Source of the DNA: Curtobacterium oceanosedimentum
GTDB lineage: Bacteria; Actinomycetota; Actinomycetes; Actinomycetales; Microbacteriaceae
Reading direction: 5' to 3'
NCBI RefSeq assembly: GCF_020297365.1
Contig: NZ_JAIXIG010000006.1
Location: forward strand, 62,001-126,000
DNA: 64,000 bases
In this document: piece by piece, positions 43,028-51,143 of the stretch
How positions within the stretch are numbered: the first letter of the stretch is position 1
How the letters are laid out: every line of letters starts with the position of its first letter
The notes under the pieces: model-generated
Database searches by the model: none
What the model was told of the DNA's origin: nothing
The model's input: only the letters and a program-made list of their open reading frames with translations
Position numbers and translations under genes: made by a program

Positions 43028-43626
43028 TCGACCTGCCCGAGGGGCTCGCACCCGAACTGGTCCCGCTGTCGTGGCTCGTGGGCGTCTGGGAGGGCACCGG
43101 CGTCGTCGAGTACCCGGTCGGTGACGACGACGAGGTCCGCAAGTACGAGTTCGGCCAGCGCGTCAGCTTCAGCCACGACGGCCTGCCCTACCTGAACTAC
43201 TCGTCCACCACCTGGCTCCTCGACGAGGACCGCACCCCGCTCGCCGCCGAGATGGGCTACTGGCGGATCGACCGGCCCACCGAGCCGGGCGACCGCGGTC
43301 CCGCGATGCTCCTGGGCGAGGGGCCGACCCCGTTCAGCACGGTGGAGAGCGTCGAGGCGCTCCGGAACACGACCGACGGCTTCGACGTCGAAGCCGCGAT
43401 CATCCACCCGACGGGCGTCAACGAGCTCTACGTCGGCCGTGTCGCGAAGGGCCGGATCGACCTGTCGACCGACGCCGTGATGCGCTCGCCGAACGCCAAG
43501 GACTACTCCGCCGCCACCCGGCTGTACGGGCTGGTCGAGGGCAAGCTGTTCTGGGCGTGGGACATCGCCGCGCTCGGTCGGGAACTCACCTCGCACGCCT
43601 CGGGGCAGCTCGCGAAGGTCGAGTGA
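43024..43626 (+). CDS. FABP-like / nitrobindin-family protein
   Basis: The 200-residue beta-barrel protein of the DUF1794 (THAP4/nitrobindin-like) family starts with APELVPLSWLVGVWEGTGVV. The middle has FGQRVSFSHDGLPYLNYSS and EMGYWRID, with a family glycine pattern at MLLGEGPTPFSTVES. Members bind ferric heme in some organisms. The actinobacterial form often lacks clear ligand assignment, and the proximal histidine cannot be assigned here by eye. The TTG start overlaps the previous small gene, and its stop overlaps the next ATG (TGATG), giving tight coupling. Confidence 0.82.
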   Translation: MIDLPEGLAPELVPLSWLVGVWEGTGVVEYPVGDDDEVRKYEFGQRVSFSHDGLPYLNYSSTTWLLDEDRTPLAAEMGYWRIDRPTEPGDRGPAMLLGEGPTPFSTVESVEALRNTTDGFDVEAAIIHPTGVNELYVGRVAKGRIDLSTDAVMRSPNAKDYSAATRLYGLVEGKLFWAWDIAALGRELTSHASGQLAKVE

Positions 43627-44708
43627 TGGCGGCGTTCGCGGCACGCGACGGGTTCGTCGAGGCCGACGGGGTCGCCGCGCACTTCGGCAACCCGATCGGG
43701 GAGCAGCGCCTGCTGACCCGCGGCCGTGCCGTCGTCGAGCTCGGCCTGGGGGTCGTCACGGTCTCCGGACCCGACCGCCTGTCGTGGCTCAACTCGATCA
43801 CGTCGCAGCAGCTCACCGGGTTGCCGACGGGCGTCAGCACCGAGACGCTCGTGCTCGACCAGGCCGGCCGCGTCGAGCACGCCGCTCGCGTCGTCGACGA
43901 CGGCTCGGTCGCCTGGCTGCTCACCGAGCGCGCCGACGCCGCCCCGCTCGCCGCCTGGCTCGACTCGATGCGGTTCATGCTCCGGGTCGAGGTCGCCGAC
44001 CGCTCCGCTGACGTCGTCACCCTCGGCTGGTTCGGCGCGGACGCCCCGTTCGCGTCCGTGGAGTTGCCCGAACCGCCCGTCGCCGAGTGGGTCGACCCCT
44101 GGGGAGCGGTCGCGCCCGGTGGGTGGGGCTACGCCGCCCTGGAGGCCCACCCCGGCTCCGACTGGACCCTCCGCATCGCCGTGGTCACCCCCGGCACCGC
44201 GGCCGCCATCGCCGCGTCGGACGTCCCCGTCGCGGGACTGCTCGCGGTCGAAGCCCTGCGGATCGCCGCCTGGCGCCCGACGCTGTCCGACGTCGACGAG
44301 CGGACGATCCCGCACGAGCTCGACTGGCTCCGTTCCGCCGTGCACCTGTCGAAGGGCTGCTACCGGGGGCAGGAGACCGTCGCGAAGGTCCACAACCTCG
44401 GCCACCCGCCGCGTCGGGCCGTGCTGCTGCACCTCGACGGCTCCGACGGGGTGCTGCCGGCGCCGGGCACACCCGTGCTGCTCAACGACAAGCAGGTCGG
44501 TCGGCTGTCGGCCTCGGCGATCCATCACGAGCTCGGTCCGATCGGGCTCGCCGTCGTGAAGCGCTCGCTCGACCCCACGGCGACGCTGCGGCTCGAGGCC
44601 GACGACGTCGTGGTGACGGCCGCGCAGGAGACCATCGTCCCGCCGGAGGCCGGCGCCACGGCGAACGTCCCGCGCCTGCCCCGCCTCGGCGCCGTCCGCC
44701 GCTCGTAG
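43626..44708 (+). CDS. ygfZ: folate-binding YgfZ-type protein
   Basis: The 360-residue protein is related to GcvT and to the iron-sulfur cluster repair protein YgfZ/IBA57. The hallmark motif is KGCYRGQETVAKVHNLG, with the conserved cysteine, near residue 240. The N-terminal folate-binding part has GVVTVSGPDRLSWLNSITSQ, and a C-terminal barrel has GTPVLLNDKQVGRLSASAIH. It helps maintain certain Fe-S enzymes in other organisms. The ATG shares its A with the stop of the FABP-like gene. Actinobacterial genomes often pair these two genes. Confidence 0.88.
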   Translation: MAAFAARDGFVEADGVAAHFGNPIGEQRLLTRGRAVVELGLGVVTVSGPDRLSWLNSITSQQLTGLPTGVSTETLVLDQAGRVEHAARVVDDGSVAWLLTERADAAPLAAWLDSMRFMLRVEVADRSADVVTLGWFGADAPFASVELPEPPVAEWVDPWGAVAPGGWGYAALEAHPGSDWTLRIAVVTPGTAAAIAASDVPVAGLLAVEALRIAAWRPTLSDVDERTIPHELDWLRSAVHLSKGCYRGQETVAKVHNLGHPPRRAVLLHLDGSDGVLPAPGTPVLLNDKQVGRLSASAIHHELGPIGLAVVKRSLDPTATLRLEADDVVVTAAQETIVPPEAGATANVPRLPRLGAVRRS

Positions 44709-44733
44709 TCCGCGCTGCCCGGGCCGTGCCCGG

Positions 44734-45507
44734 TCAGCCGGGCTCGACCGCCGACCACGGCACGGACAGCTCGCCGAGCCGCCACCGCGTCACCCCGTGC
44801 AGCACCGGCCACCCCCGGTCGCGCATGCCCCGCACCGTGGCGATCCACCGCTGCCGGGGGCCGTACGTACCGAGCGGCGCGGCGACCGCCCACGCCAGGT
44901 CGAGGTCCCGCAGGAACGCGTGCACCCGCTCGCCGGGCACGTTCCGGTGGATGAGGGCCTTCGGCAGCCGTTCCGCCACGATGCTCGGCACGTCGAGCCC
45001 GGCGAGCCGGAGCGACACCGTGAACGTCTGCGGCGCGACCTCGTCGAGCGTCACCCACGAGGCCACCCGCCCGACCTCGTTGCACGTCCCCTCGACCAGC
45101 GCACCGCCGGGCTGCAGCCGGTCCTGCATGATCCGCCAGGAGCCGACCACCGCTGACTCGTCGTACTGTCGCAGCACGTTGAACGCCCGGATCACAGCCG
45201 GGCGTCGGCCACCGGGCGTCGGGGTCTCGAAGCCGCCCAGGCGGAACGTCACGCCGTCGCGGGTGCCCGCGTTCGCGAGCGCGACCCGCGAGGGTTCGAT
45301 CTCGATGCCGGTCACCTCGACGTCCGGGCGGACCGCGGCCAGCCGGTCCCGCAGTTCGAGCGTCGTCGTCGGCGACGCCCCGTACCCGACGTCGGCGACC
45401 AGGGGATCGTCGGTGCGGCGGAGCGCCGGCAGCGTCGCGATCCACCGGTCGACACGGCGGAGCCGGTTGTACCCGGTCGTCCCGCGCGTCACGTTCCCGA
45501 TGGGCAT
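44734..45507 (-). CDS. class I SAM-dependent methyltransferase-like protein
   Basis: The 257-residue protein has a Rossmann methyltransferase start: motif [17 protein letters not shown], the acidic residue after strand 2 in [17 protein letters not shown], and a later [15 protein letters not shown]. No substrate motif stands out. It converges on the YgfZ gene with only 25 bases between stops. It is divergent from gpmA with a 44-base gap that contains gpmA's -10 element. Target (small molecule, RNA or protein) unknown. Confidence 0.72.
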   Translation of the reverse strand: MPIGNVTRGTTGYNRLRRVDRWIATLPALRRTDDPLVADVGYGASPTTTLELRDRLAAVRPDVEVTGIEIEPSRVALANAGTRDGVTFRLGGFETPTPGGRRPAVIRAFNVLRQYDESAVVGSWRIMQDRLQPGGALVEGTCNEVGRVASWVTLDEVAPQTFTVSLRLAGLDVPSIVAERLPKALIHRNVPGERVHAFLRDLDLAWAVAAPLGTYGPRQRWIATVRGMRDRGWPVLHGVTRWRLGELSVPWSAVEPG

Positions 45508-45538
45508 GCGTCCAGGGTACGGGCCGCGTGCCGCTCGG

Positions 45539-45544
45539 TAGACT
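45539..45544 (+). promoter_or_regulatory. -10 element (TAGACT) of a probably leaderless gpmA promoter
   Basis: TAGACT is followed by seven bases and then the ATG of gpmA at 45552. There is no Shine-Dalgarno sequence. Confidence 0.55.
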
Positions 45545-45551
45545 CGGGCGC

Positions 45552-46298
45552 ATGACCTCCACGCTCGTCCTGCTCCGTCACGGCAACAGTGACTGGAACC
45601 AGAAGAACCTGTTCACCGGTTGGGTCGACGTCCGGCTCAGCGAGCTGGGCGAGAAGGAGGCGAAGCGCGCCGGCGACCTGATCGCCGAGTCCGGCATCGT
45701 CCCCGACGTCCTGTACACCTCGCTGCTCACCCGCGCGATCCAGACCGCGAACATCGCGCTGCTCCAGGCCGACCTGGCCTGGCTGCCGGTCAAGCGCGAC
45801 TGGCGCCTCAACGAGCGGCACTACGGCGACCTGCAGGGCAAGGACAAGGCGCAGACGCTCGAGCAGTACGGCGAGCAGCAGTTCATGGAGTGGCGCCGTT
45901 CGTTCGACGTCCCGCCGCCCCCCATCGCCGACGACGCCGAGTACTCGCAGGCCGGTGACCGCCGCTACGCCGACCTCGGTGACCAGCTGCCCCGCACCGA
46001 GTCGCTCAAGCTCGTGATCGACCGGCTGCTGCCGTACTGGGAGTCCGACATCACGAAGGACCTCGGCGCGGGCAAGACCGTGCTCGTCACGGCGCACGGC
46101 AACTCGCTCCGCGCCCTCGTGAAGCACCTCGACGACATCTCCGACGACGACATCGCCGGCCTGAACATCCCGACGGGCATCCCGCTGGTGTACGAGCTCG
46201 ACGACGACTTCCGTCCGACCAAGCCGGCGTACTACCTGGACCCCGAGGCCGCCGCTGCCGGTGCCGCCGCCGTGGCCGCCCAGGGCGCCAAGAAGTAG
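45552..46298 (+). CDS. gpmA: 2,3-bisphosphoglycerate-dependent phosphoglycerate mutase
   Basis: The 248-residue glycolytic enzyme interconverts 3- and 2-phosphoglycerate. Landmarks are the phosphohistidine motif [28 protein letters not shown], the conserved [19 protein letters not shown], the catalytic second histidine in [17 protein letters not shown], and [10 protein letters not shown]. The ATG at 45552 ([11 protein letters not shown]) is preferred over the upstream 45528 because it matches the family start and the leaderless -10. A strong hairpin follows. Its vicinity to phoU-senX3-regX3 is conserved in actinobacteria. Confidence 0.96.
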   Translation: MTSTLVLLRHGNSDWNQKNLFTGWVDVRLSELGEKEAKRAGDLIAESGIVPDVLYTSLLTRAIQTANIALLQADLAWLPVKRDWRLNERHYGDLQGKDKAQTLEQYGEQQFMEWRRSFDVPPPPIADDAEYSQAGDRRYADLGDQLPRTESLKLVIDRLLPYWESDITKDLGAGKTVLVTAHGNSLRALVKHLDDISDDDIAGLNIPTGIPLVYELDDDFRPTKPAYYLDPEAAAAGAAAVAAQGAKK

Positions 46299-46307
46299 CA
46301 CGACACA

Positions 46308-46342
46308 CGAACGCCCCGCCTGGTCGTCAGGCGGGGCGTTCG
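46308..46342. terminator. terminator between gpmA and the convergent P-loop gene
   Basis: A 15-base perfect stem (CGAACGCCCCGCCTG with its complement) and five-base loop lie 9 bases after the gpmA stop. Confidence 0.85.
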
Positions 46343-46360
46343 TCGTACCGGTCGCAGCGC

Positions 46361-46909
46361 TCAGACGAAGTGCGACGCGATCTCCTGCACCAGGACCCCG
46401 ACGTCGTACGGCGACGTCGTGTCGACGCGGATCACCGGGACGCCGGGCAACCCGACCGGTCGTGCGTCGTCGCCGTGCTCGTCCCAGAACGACAGCACGC
46501 CGGCCAGGTCGCCGTGCACGTCGTGCCGCACCGGCACGGTACCCGGCTCGTACCGGTCGCGCAGCCGGTCCGCGGCGGTGGCGCGGTCCGTCTCGCACCA
46601 CACCTCGACGGCGCGCGGCGACCCGGCGGAGGCGAGCCCGGCCTCCAGGCGGTCCCGGTCACGGGACGGCAGCCAGACGGCGTCGAGGACCACGCCGTTC
46701 TCGACCGCTCCGGCCATCGCCCACATCGTGTCCATCGCAATGCCGCCCAGCGGGCGGGACGCGATCATCGGGCCGACGACGTCGGCCAGGGGCTCCTTGA
46801 TGCGGTCCTTCGACAGGAAGGGGCAACCGAGCACCTCGGCGAGGGCGGCGCCGATCGTGCTCTTGCCGGAACCGGGCATGCCGTTGACGATGATCGCGAC
46901 CTGGGCCAT
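46361..46909 (-). CDS. P-loop kinase-like ATPase
   Basis: The 182-residue protein has an N-terminal Walker A (IIVNGMPGSGKSTIGAALAE, G at about residue 10). DRIKEPLADVVG is in the position of a substrate-binding lid. A DAVWLP strand and an arginine-rich lid region (CETDRATAADRLRDRYEPG) follow. The size and layout match small-molecule kinases of the AAA_33/gluconokinase-like or zeta-toxin-like P-loop group. There is no antitoxin partner beside it. Substrate unknown. Confidence 0.75.
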   Translation of the reverse strand: MAQVAIIVNGMPGSGKSTIGAALAEVLGCPFLSKDRIKEPLADVVGPMIASRPLGGIAMDTMWAMAGAVENGVVLDAVWLPSRDRDRLEAGLASAGSPRAVEVWCETDRATAADRLRDRYEPGTVPVRHDVHGDLAGVLSFWDEHGDDARPVGLPGVPVIRVDTTSPYDVGVLVQEIASHFV

Positions 46910-47047
46910 GCGTCGATCCTCGCAGACCGTGGCGGTGCGGACCCGCGCCGACCCGTCGAGCGCGCGCCACGCAACGGAAGTCGCCCCGCGCCACGGCGAT
47001 CCGTGGTGCGGGGCGACCCCGGTGGTGCGGAACGACGCCGAACCGGG

Positions 47048-47716
47048 TCAGACGGTGACGGCCGAGCTCGACGCGCCGGTCCAGTCGCCGGTCGCCAGGT
47101 ACTCGACCTTCTTCGCGATCGACACCGCGTGGTCGGCGAATCGCTCGTGGTAGCGGGAGGCCAGGGTCGCGTCGACGGTGTCGATCGGGTTGCCCTTCCA
47201 GGTCTCGCCGAGCACGAAGTCGAAGACGCTGGCGTGCAGTTCGTCGACCGCGTCGTCCTCGTCGCGGATCTCGGCCGACAGGGCGATGTCCTCGGTGGCG
47301 AGCAGGCGCGTGAGCTTCTGCGCCATCGCGACGTCGTGCCGGCCCATCTCCTTGAAGGTGGGGCGGAGGCCCTTCGGCACGACCTTCTCGGGGAAGCGCT
47401 GGCGTGCGAGCTGCGCGATGTGCTCGGCCATGTCGCCCATGCGCTCGAGCGAGGAGCTGACGCGCAGGGCGGTCACGACGACGCGCAGGTCGCGGGCGAC
47501 GGGGGCCTGCCGGGCGAGGATGTCGATCGCGATCTCGTCGAGGCTGTTCGCCGCCTCGTCGATCTTCACGTCGTCGGCGATGACCTCGTCGGCCAGGGCG
47601 ACGTCGGAGTCGCTGAAGGCCTGGGTGGCCCGGGTGATGGCGGACTCGACGAGCCCGGCGATCTCGGTCAATCGCTCCTGGACGTCCTGGAGTTCCTGCT
47701 GGAAGACTTCGCGCAT
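47048..47716 (-). CDS. phoU: phosphate signalling regulator PhoU
   Basis: The 222-residue all-helical protein is made of two PhoU repeats. The metal-binding/conserved motifs are in both: DEVIADDVKIDEAANSLDEI and ALRVSSSLERMGDMAEHIAQ in the first, DEDDAVDELHASVFDF and SRYHERFADHAVSIAKKVEY in the second. PhoU links Pst activity to the sensor kinase and dampens the Pho response when phosphate is plentiful. It starts at the ATG at 47716, divergent from senX3 across a 147-base region with PHO-box repeats 47 bases upstream of phoU. Confidence 0.95.
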   Translation of the reverse strand: MREVFQQELQDVQERLTEIAGLVESAITRATQAFSDSDVALADEVIADDVKIDEAANSLDEIAIDILARQAPVARDLRVVVTALRVSSSLERMGDMAEHIAQLARQRFPEKVVPKGLRPTFKEMGRHDVAMAQKLTRLLATEDIALSAEIRDEDDAVDELHASVFDFVLGETWKGNPIDTVDATLASRYHERFADHAVSIAKKVEYLATGDWTGASSSAVTV

Positions 47717-47762
47717 GGGGGAGTGCCTCTCTGATGCGTACCGGTCGAGTGTCGTCAGCCCA

Positions 47763-47795
47763 GGTGAACGAACGGTGACGCGCGGCTGAACGCTT
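47763..47795 (-). promoter_or_regulatory. PHO box between phoU and senX3
   Basis: Plus-strand units GGTGAAC at 47763, GGTGACG at 47774 and GCTGAAC at 47785 are exactly 11 bases apart. They read GTTCACC-like toward phoU. A further single GGTGAAC is near 47819. Autoregulation of phoU and possibly senX3-regX3 by RegX3 is inferred. Confidence 0.75.
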
Positions 47796-47851
47796 CGCGT
47801 TCCGGCCTTCCGGTGCGGGTGAACGGTACCGGAACCCCGCGTGACCATCCC

Positions 47852-47857
47852 TACACT
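47852..47857 (+). promoter_or_regulatory. -10 element (TACACT) of a probably leaderless senX3 promoter
   Basis: TACACT ends six bases before the ATG at 47864, with no ribosome-binding site. The same hexamer precedes the gene at 8378. Confidence 0.55.
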
Positions 47858-47863
47858 GGCGGC

Positions 47864-49030
47864 ATGGACAACGCGTGGCTCGTGCCACTGTCGATGCTCC
47901 TCGGCGGGGTCTTCGGCGCGGGCGTCGTGGTGCTGATCATCACCGCCGAGCGCACGGCTCGTGCTGCCGACGTGGCGGAACGGACCCTGCCGGACGGCGT
48001 CGCAGCGGTCATCGCGACGATGCACAACCCGGCGGTCGTGATCGACCCGTCGAACACCGTCGTCGCCGCGTCGCCGCAGGCGCTCACGGCAGGCCTGGTG
48101 GTGCGGCGCCGACTCGTGCACCGCGAGCTCCTCGAGCTGATCGACCGCGTGCGCCGGAGCGGCGAGATGGCCTCGGAGGACCTCGAACTGCCCAGGGGGC
48201 ACCACGGCGAACTCGTCGGCTACCTCAGCTTCCGCGCCGCCCAGCTCGGCAACCGGTACGTGCTCCTGACCGCCGACGACCTGACCGAGAGCCGGCGGAT
48301 CGATGAGGTCCGGCGCGACTTCGTCGCCAACATCTCGCACGAGCTGAAGACCCCGATCGGCGCGATCGGCCTGCTGTCCGAGACGCTCGTGCTCGCCGCG
48401 GACGACCCGGAGCACGTCAAGAAGTTCGCCGCGCAGCTCGTCAGCGAGTCCGAGCGACTCGGCGCGCTGACGAAGGACATCATCGAACTGTCCCGGCTGC
48501 AGTCGGTGGACGCCCTCGAGAACAGCGAGGAGACCGGCATCGACAAGATCGTCCAGGCGGCGATCGACGCGAACGAGGTCGTCGCCCGGGCCCGGTCGAT
48601 CGAGATCGTCCGTGCCAAGAAGTCGAAGCTGCGCGTGATGGGCGACCCCGGCCTGCTGCAGGTCGCGGTGTCGAACCTGATCGCCAACGCGGTGAAGTAC
48701 TCGCCCGACAACACCCGTGTCGGTGTCGGCGTCCGCAGCACCAAGGGCTTCGTCGAGATCGCGGTGACCGACCAGGGCGTGGGGATCCCCGAGTCCGACC
48801 TGGACCGCGTGTTCGAGCGGTTCTACCGCGTCGATCCCGCGCGGTCGCGCGCCACCGGGGGCACCGGCCTCGGGCTCGCGATCGTGAAGCACGTCGTCGG
48901 CAACCACGGCGGTGACGTGCGCGTCTGGTCGCAGCCCGGCAAGGGCTCGACCTTCACGATCCGTCTGCCCGAGGCGGATCCCGAACTGACCACAGCACTC
49001 GAAGAGCAACTGGAAGAGCAGCCATCGTGA
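47864..49030 (+). CDS. senX3: phosphate-sensing histidine kinase SenX3
   Basis: The 388-residue membrane kinase has an N-terminal membrane helix (LVPLSMLLGGVFGAGVVVLII) and a PAS-like stretch at about 45-135. The H-box FVANISHELKTPIGAIGLLS has His159. The ATP-binding domain has LIANAVKYSPDN (N box), VTDQGVGIPESDLDRVFERF (G1/F) and GGTGLGLAIVKHVV (G2). Only one membrane helix is clear, as expected for a kinase that senses through PhoU/Pst rather than a periplasmic domain. It overlaps regX3 by four bases (GTGA). Confidence 0.94.
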   Translation: MDNAWLVPLSMLLGGVFGAGVVVLIITAERTARAADVAERTLPDGVAAVIATMHNPAVVIDPSNTVVAASPQALTAGLVVRRRLVHRELLELIDRVRRSGEMASEDLELPRGHHGELVGYLSFRAAQLGNRYVLLTADDLTESRRIDEVRRDFVANISHELKTPIGAIGLLSETLVLAADDPEHVKKFAAQLVSESERLGALTKDIIELSRLQSVDALENSEETGIDKIVQAAIDANEVVARARSIEIVRAKKSKLRVMGDPGLLQVAVSNLIANAVKYSPDNTRVGVGVRSTKGFVEIAVTDQGVGIPESDLDRVFERFYRVDPARSRATGGTGLGLAIVKHVVGNHGGDVRVWSQPGKGSTFTIRLPEADPELTTALEEQLEEQPS

Positions 49031-49707
49031 CCAAGATCCTCATCGTCGACGACGAGCCGGCCCTGAGCGAGCCCCTGGAGTTCCTGCTGCAGCGTGAGGG
49101 GTACGACACCTCCGTCGCTGCCGACGGCGTGACCGCGCTGTCCAAGTTCGACGCGGAGAACCCCGACCTGGTGCTCCTCGACCTCATGCTGCCGGGCCTG
49201 AGCGGCACCGAGGTGTGCCGGCAGATCCGCACCCGGTCCAACGCCCCGATCATCATGCTGACGGCCAAGGACTCCGAGGTGGACATCGTCGTCGGGCTGG
49301 AGCTCGGCGCGGACGACTACGTGACGAAGCCGTACTCCACCCGCGAGCTCCTGGCCCGGATGCGCGCGGTGCTCCGGCGCCGCACCGAGGACGACCCGGC
49401 CGACAGCGGCATCCTGCAGGTGGGTGGCATCCGGATGGACGTCGAGCGCCACACGGTGTCGGTGGACGGGTCGGAGACCCCGATGCCGCTCAAGGAGTTC
49501 GAGCTGCTCGAGCTCCTGCTCCGCAACGCCGGGCGCGTGCTCACCCGCGGGCAGCTCATCGACCGGGTGTGGGGGTCGGACTACTTCGGCGACACGAAGA
49601 CCCTCGACGTGCACATCAAGCGCATCCGCTCGAAGATCGAGCGGGTCCCGTCGACGCCCGAGATCCTGGTGACGGTCCGCGGTCTCGGGTACCGCATCGA
49701 GGCCTGA
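49027..49707 (+). CDS. regX3: phosphate-regulon response regulator RegX3
   Basis: The 226-residue OmpR-family regulator has a complete receiver: the acidic pair in ILIVDDEPALSE, phospho-accepting Asp52 in LVLLDLMLPGLSG, Thr in IIMLTAKDSEVD and Lys101 in YVTKPYSTRELL. The winged-helix domain is at about 130-225: MPLKEFELLELLLRNAGRVL and TKTLDVHIKRIRSKIE. It should bind the GTTCACC-type repeats found here before pstS, ppk and phoU. The start is GTG inside the senX3 stop overlap. Confidence 0.95.
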   Translation: MTKILIVDDEPALSEPLEFLLQREGYDTSVAADGVTALSKFDAENPDLVLLDLMLPGLSGTEVCRQIRTRSNAPIIMLTAKDSEVDIVVGLELGADDYVTKPYSTRELLARMRAVLRRRTEDDPADSGILQVGGIRMDVERHTVSVDGSETPMPLKEFELLELLLRNAGRVLTRGQLIDRVWGSDYFGDTKTLDVHIKRIRSKIERVPSTPEILVTVRGLGYRIEA

Positions 49708-49714
49708 GGCGCAC

Positions 49715-49765
49715 GCACAGGAGGCCCGGTGCGAGTCCGTGGGACTCGCACCGGGCCTCCTGTGC
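49715..49765. terminator. 24-base-pair perfect hairpin after regX3 (repeated stem family)
   Basis: The stem runs from GCACAGGAGGCCCGG to its exact complement, with a three-base loop. It lies between convergent regX3 (+) and the lipoprotein gene (-). The inner GGAGGCCCGGTGC/GCACCGGGCCTCC recurs elsewhere in the window. Confidence 0.9.
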
Positions 49766-49803
49766 GAACGCTCCTGGCGCGGTGTCAGCCGCGCCCGTCG
49801 GCG

Positions 49804-50460
49804 TCAGTTGGTGCCGTTGTCGCCCTCGGACGAGTCGGTCTGCGAGTCGTCGGGCTGGGTGCCGGGCACGGCCTGGCCGGTCGACTGCGAGCCGCTCTCG
49901 GACGGCGACGTCGAGGTGGACGTCGGGGTCGGGCTCGGTGCGAGGGTCTGGTACTCCTCGAGCGCGCTGGTGAGCACGGGGACGTTCGCCGAGACGCCCT
50001 CGGCGTCGGGGTAGGAGAAGTACACCTTGACGAGCGAGCCGGGCACGGCGTCGGCGTTGTCGAACAGGACCTCTTCGGCGTCGCCGCCGGCGGTGCCCTG
50101 CGTGGTGTCGCCCTCCTGCACGCTCGACTCGTCGTCGCTGGCGGGACCCGAGGTCATCGCGAGGTCGACGTGCGTGTTCGCCGGGACGTCGACGGTCTGG
50201 GTGTCGCCACCGACCTCGATCGAGACGGTGTAGTCGTCCTCGTCGTCGTTGTTCACGAGGGTGCCGACGAAGCGTGCGCCGTCCCCGTCGTCCGAGATCA
50301 GGAGGGCGTTCCGCACGTCGACCTTGCCGGTCGAGACGTTCACGCCGTCGGTGATCTGCTTGATGTCGACGGTGTGGGCCGGCGACATGAACTCGCACCC
50401 GGTGGCGCCGAGCGCGATGGTTGCCGCAACGGCGACGGACACGAGTACCCGAGGTCGCAA
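49804..50460 (-). CDS. putative lipoprotein of unknown function
   Basis: The 218-residue protein starts at a TTG with GGAGGAA upstream. A lipoprotein signal ends in GATGC (Cys at residue 22). A mature beta-rich domain follows (VNVSTGKVDVRNALLISDDG, FVGTLVNNDDEDDYTVSIEV, VLFDNADAVPGSLVKVYFSY). A disordered Ser/Thr/Pro/Gly tail of about 45 residues (TPTSTSTSPSESGSQSTGQ) closes it. It is probably a surface-exposed lipoprotein common in Microbacteriaceae. It is divergent from carD. Confidence 0.75.
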   Translation of the reverse strand: MRPRVLVSVAVAATIALGATGCEFMSPAHTVDIKQITDGVNVSTGKVDVRNALLISDDGDGARFVGTLVNNDDEDDYTVSIEVGGDTQTVDVPANTHVDLAMTSGPASDDESSVQEGDTTQGTAGGDAEEVLFDNADAVPGSLVKVYFSYPDAEGVSANVPVLTSALEEYQTLAPSPTPTSTSTSPSESGSQSTGQAVPGTQPDDSQTDSSEGDNGTN

Positions 50461-50567
50461 GAGATTCCTCCGTAAGTCACGATGAGGACCGGACGGTCCC
50501 GGTCCATCCTAGCGATCACCGGGCAGGGGGAGCGTTGAGGGTCCCCTTACCGGATCACCCCTTGTGG

Positions 50568-50573
50568 TAAACT
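50568..50573 (+). promoter_or_regulatory. -10 element (TAAACT) of the carD promoter
   Basis: TAAACT lies 26 bases before the carD ATG, and no clear -35 hexamer is seen at 16-18 bases. The short leader includes GGAGCC, a modest ribosome-binding site. Confidence 0.45.
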
Positions 50574-50599
50574 GGAGGTCTGGGAACGGAGCCTGATAC

Positions 50600-51082
50600 A
50601 TGCAATTCGAGGTCGGCGAGACCGTCGTCTACCCCCATCACGGGGCGGCAACCATCTCTGAAGTCAAGACTCGCGTCATCAAGGGCGAGGAAAAGGTCTA
50701 CCTGAAGCTGCGGGTCACCCAGGGTGACCTGACGATCGAGGTCCCGGCGGACAACGTCGACCTGGTCGGCGTCCGCGACGTGATCGGCAAGGAAGGGCTC
50801 GACAAGGTGTTCGAGGTCCTCCGGGCGCCGTTCACCGAGGAACCCACCAACTGGTCCCGCCGGTACAAGGCGAACCTCGAGAAGCTCGCTTCCGGTGACG
50901 TCATCAAGGTGTCCGAGGTCGTCCGCGACCTCTGGCGTCGCGACCAGGACCGCGGGCTCTCCGCGGGTGAGAAGCGGATGCTGGCCAAGGCCCGGCAGAT
51001 CCTGATCTCCGAGCTCGCGCTCGCCGAGAAGACCGACGAGGACAAGGCATCGACCGTCCTCGACGAGGTCCTGGCCTCCTGA
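50600..51082 (+). CDS. carD: CarD-family transcriptional regulator
   Basis: The 160-residue protein has an N-terminal RNA polymerase-interacting domain ([40 protein letters not shown]). The C-terminal helical DNA-contact domain has [20 protein letters not shown] and [20 protein letters not shown] with the conserved tryptophans. CarD stabilises the open promoter complex and adjusts rRNA and stress transcription. It heads a row carD-ispDF-cysS-rlmB that matches the order in mycobacteria. Confidence 0.96.
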   Translation: MQFEVGETVVYPHHGAATISEVKTRVIKGEEKVYLKLRVTQGDLTIEVPADNVDLVGVRDVIGKEGLDKVFEVLRAPFTEEPTNWSRRYKANLEKLASGDVIKVSEVVRDLWRRDQDRGLSAGEKRMLAKARQILISELALAEKTDEDKASTVLDEVLAS

Positions 51083-51143
51083 GCCCGACAGCATCGCACT
51101 GAGCACGACAGCACGGACGACGACCGCACGGTTCCCCGACGGG

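Noticed and set aside
46361..46909. Zeta-type toxin of a toxin-antitoxin pair
   Set aside because: The P-loop and lid could fit, but there is no antitoxin gene beside it and the context is housekeeping.
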